A DNA stretch of 64,000 bases from Stomorhina lunata (lineage: Eukaryota > Arthropoda > Insecta > Diptera > Rhiniidae): assembly GCA_933228675.1 (NCBI GenBank), contig OW121740.1:132912940-132976939 (forward strand), given 5' to 3'. Shown here in pieces: positions 62,959 to 64,000 of this stretch. Each line of letters opens with the position of its first letter. Within the stretch, counting starts at the first letter, position 1. The notes under the pieces were generated by a model that saw nothing but the letters and a program-made list of their open reading frames with translations, was not told the origin of the DNA and made no database searches. The translations under genes were made by a program, and so were the position numbers.

Positions 62959-63815
62959 GTGTGTTTCCAAGTTTCGCAAACGTATAACAATATGGACTTA
63001 ACATTCGAGTTGTATTTTCATAGCTAAGTTATTGTTGATATTTGCCCCGATAATTCCAAATAGCTCGAAGAATGCCGAATAAAGATTTGGCCTTATTAAT
63101 ACAAGATTTAATATAATTAAAGGTACCTACACATCCAATAACCTCGTTATCCACATTGCCACCAGGCAGAATTTTTGTTTCAGAAATATTGATTTTCAGC
63201 CCAGCTACCAGAGATTCAATAGTGATAGCGTTAGTGTTATCTTGAAGGTGACCTGAGCTTTGGCTTAGAAGACATACATCATCAGCGTATTCCTAGTCCT
63301 CAAGTTGTTTAAAGAATGACATTATTGTTTGAGAACTTTTTCCAAAGTAGATTGATGCCAAATCGGCCCAGAATTATTTAAGAACTCTCTGTTGTCTTTC
63401 ATTAAATTGATTTTTGTATTAATGTTGTTGTTGTTACAGCTCTAACATTTACAATTTTATCAAGGCCATGAAGTTCTGCTACTTTCACTGGATGATTCCA
63501 CAAGTCCTCAGGACTAAATTAAGGAGTACCATGAGGACCCTGATTACATGATGGGGACGTCATGGTCTATGCGTGGCCAAAAGATATTTAGTCTGTTTAA
63601 AGATTGTCCATTAGATACCGTGTCTACCATTCGGAGCCGTGCGCAATATGTTGTCGATGACTAGGACCGACATTTAAAATCCACGTACATTGCCCGAATT
63701 AAGTTCAGAATTTTCGATGGCATGTTACGATTTTCTAAAATTCTCCATAGGTAGCTTCTATTGACACTGTCGAAGGCCTTCATAAAGGCGATAAACGGTA
63801 GGTAAATGGAATAGT
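62959..63815 (-). mobile_element. Second copy of the 43-kb LINE, fragmented and interrupted
   Basis: Matches the 43.4-45.0 kb element on the opposite strand. 63812-63660 reads FIAFMKAFDSVNRSYLWRIL and then NLIRAMYVDFKCRS; motif A has Ala where the catalytic Asp is expected. The segment with motif B is deleted. After the Jockey insertion at 63316-63593 it resumes with the YADD region (63294-63270 area, a TAG just before it), LSQSSGHLQ, and AFFGILRAIW-like sequence down to a CETWKHT block at about 62959. Inactive. Confidence 0.85.
63316..63593 (-). mobile_element. Jockey 3' end inserted in the LINE, with target-site duplication
   Basis: About 278 bp that match 61094-61385 (the Jockey 3' end), including DLWNHPVKVAEL and the AATGTCATT terminus. 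It is flanked by the 10-bp direct repeat TGTTTAAAGA at 63306-63315 and 63594-63603, and removing it restores the LINE reading order CTTTAAACA...CTTGAGGAC. A 5'-truncated retrotransposition product; no poly(A) tail is visible at its 3' end. Confidence 0.9.
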
Positions 63816-64000
63816 TGATGGTTACGCGAAACTTCCTCACTTTGTAGTGCACGTTAGAGGGCAGTTGAGGATCGTAGAAGTGACGGTCGGTGAATTATCC
63901 AAAGTTAAAAGTCTAAAATTTTACTTTTCCGCTCGTTTTTGTTTTTGCTTTAAGTTCTTTACTTAACTTTATACGATTTAAGCCTAGCATAAGCTTTGGT
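63816..64000. other. Window edge, nothing recognised
   Basis: Short stretch beyond the LINE similarity. No motif or repeat identified. Confidence 0.4.

Overview
The window looks like intron-rich, AT-rich nuclear DNA from a higher fly, most likely a calyptrate such as a blow fly. This is inferred from one fly-type homeobox gene, the dipteran style of its repeats, and bloated introns. The species cannot be named from the sequence alone. I recognise one cellular gene with confidence: Hmx (H6-like, NK5-type homeobox), on the minus strand.

Hmx is split over three coding exons: 33639-32846 (N-terminus with an eh1-like Groucho motif), 10874-10765 (a 110-base middle exon) and 4062-3314 (acidic region, homeodomain, conserved C-terminus). 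The splice sites are canonical and the reading frame closes exactly, giving 550 codons plus TAG. Introns are about 22.0 kb and 6.7 kb. After the TAG the same frame stays open for 240 more codons (3313-2591) with a composition typical of fly transcription factors. This is a strong candidate for stop-codon readthrough or an alternative 3' coding end, and is the most interesting protein-level observation here.

Most of the rest is repeats. 0-11 kb: a GTCCGTCC-type interspersed element, the Hmx 3' part, a tRNA-derived SINE nested in a second copy of that element with target-site duplications, and a 31-bp minisatellite in intron 2. 11-33 kb (intron 1): another 31-bp minisatellite, AAGCTTT-rich diverged repeats, small terminal-inverted-repeat elements, hairpins, and two complex tandem arrays. 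33.6-35.4 kb: the Hmx upstream flank. 35-45 kb: more GTCCGTCC copies (one with clear terminal inverted repeats), a 158-bp MITE, a 2-kb inverted-repeat element with internal tandem duplications, and a broken LINE. 47-51 kb: a 29-bp satellite of almost 4 kb. 52-59 kb: two inverted copies of a family in which a short terminal segment is joined to 30-bp arrays. 61-64 kb: a decayed Jockey-clade element beside a second LINE copy, itself interrupted by another Jockey 3' end.

Several of the arrays have a 29-31 bp period, and most carry the palindromic core TTTTCTATAGAAAA with different spacers. Drosophila Foldback elements also carry 31-bp tandem repeats in their inverted ends, so a Foldback-like origin is a reasonable but unproven reading.
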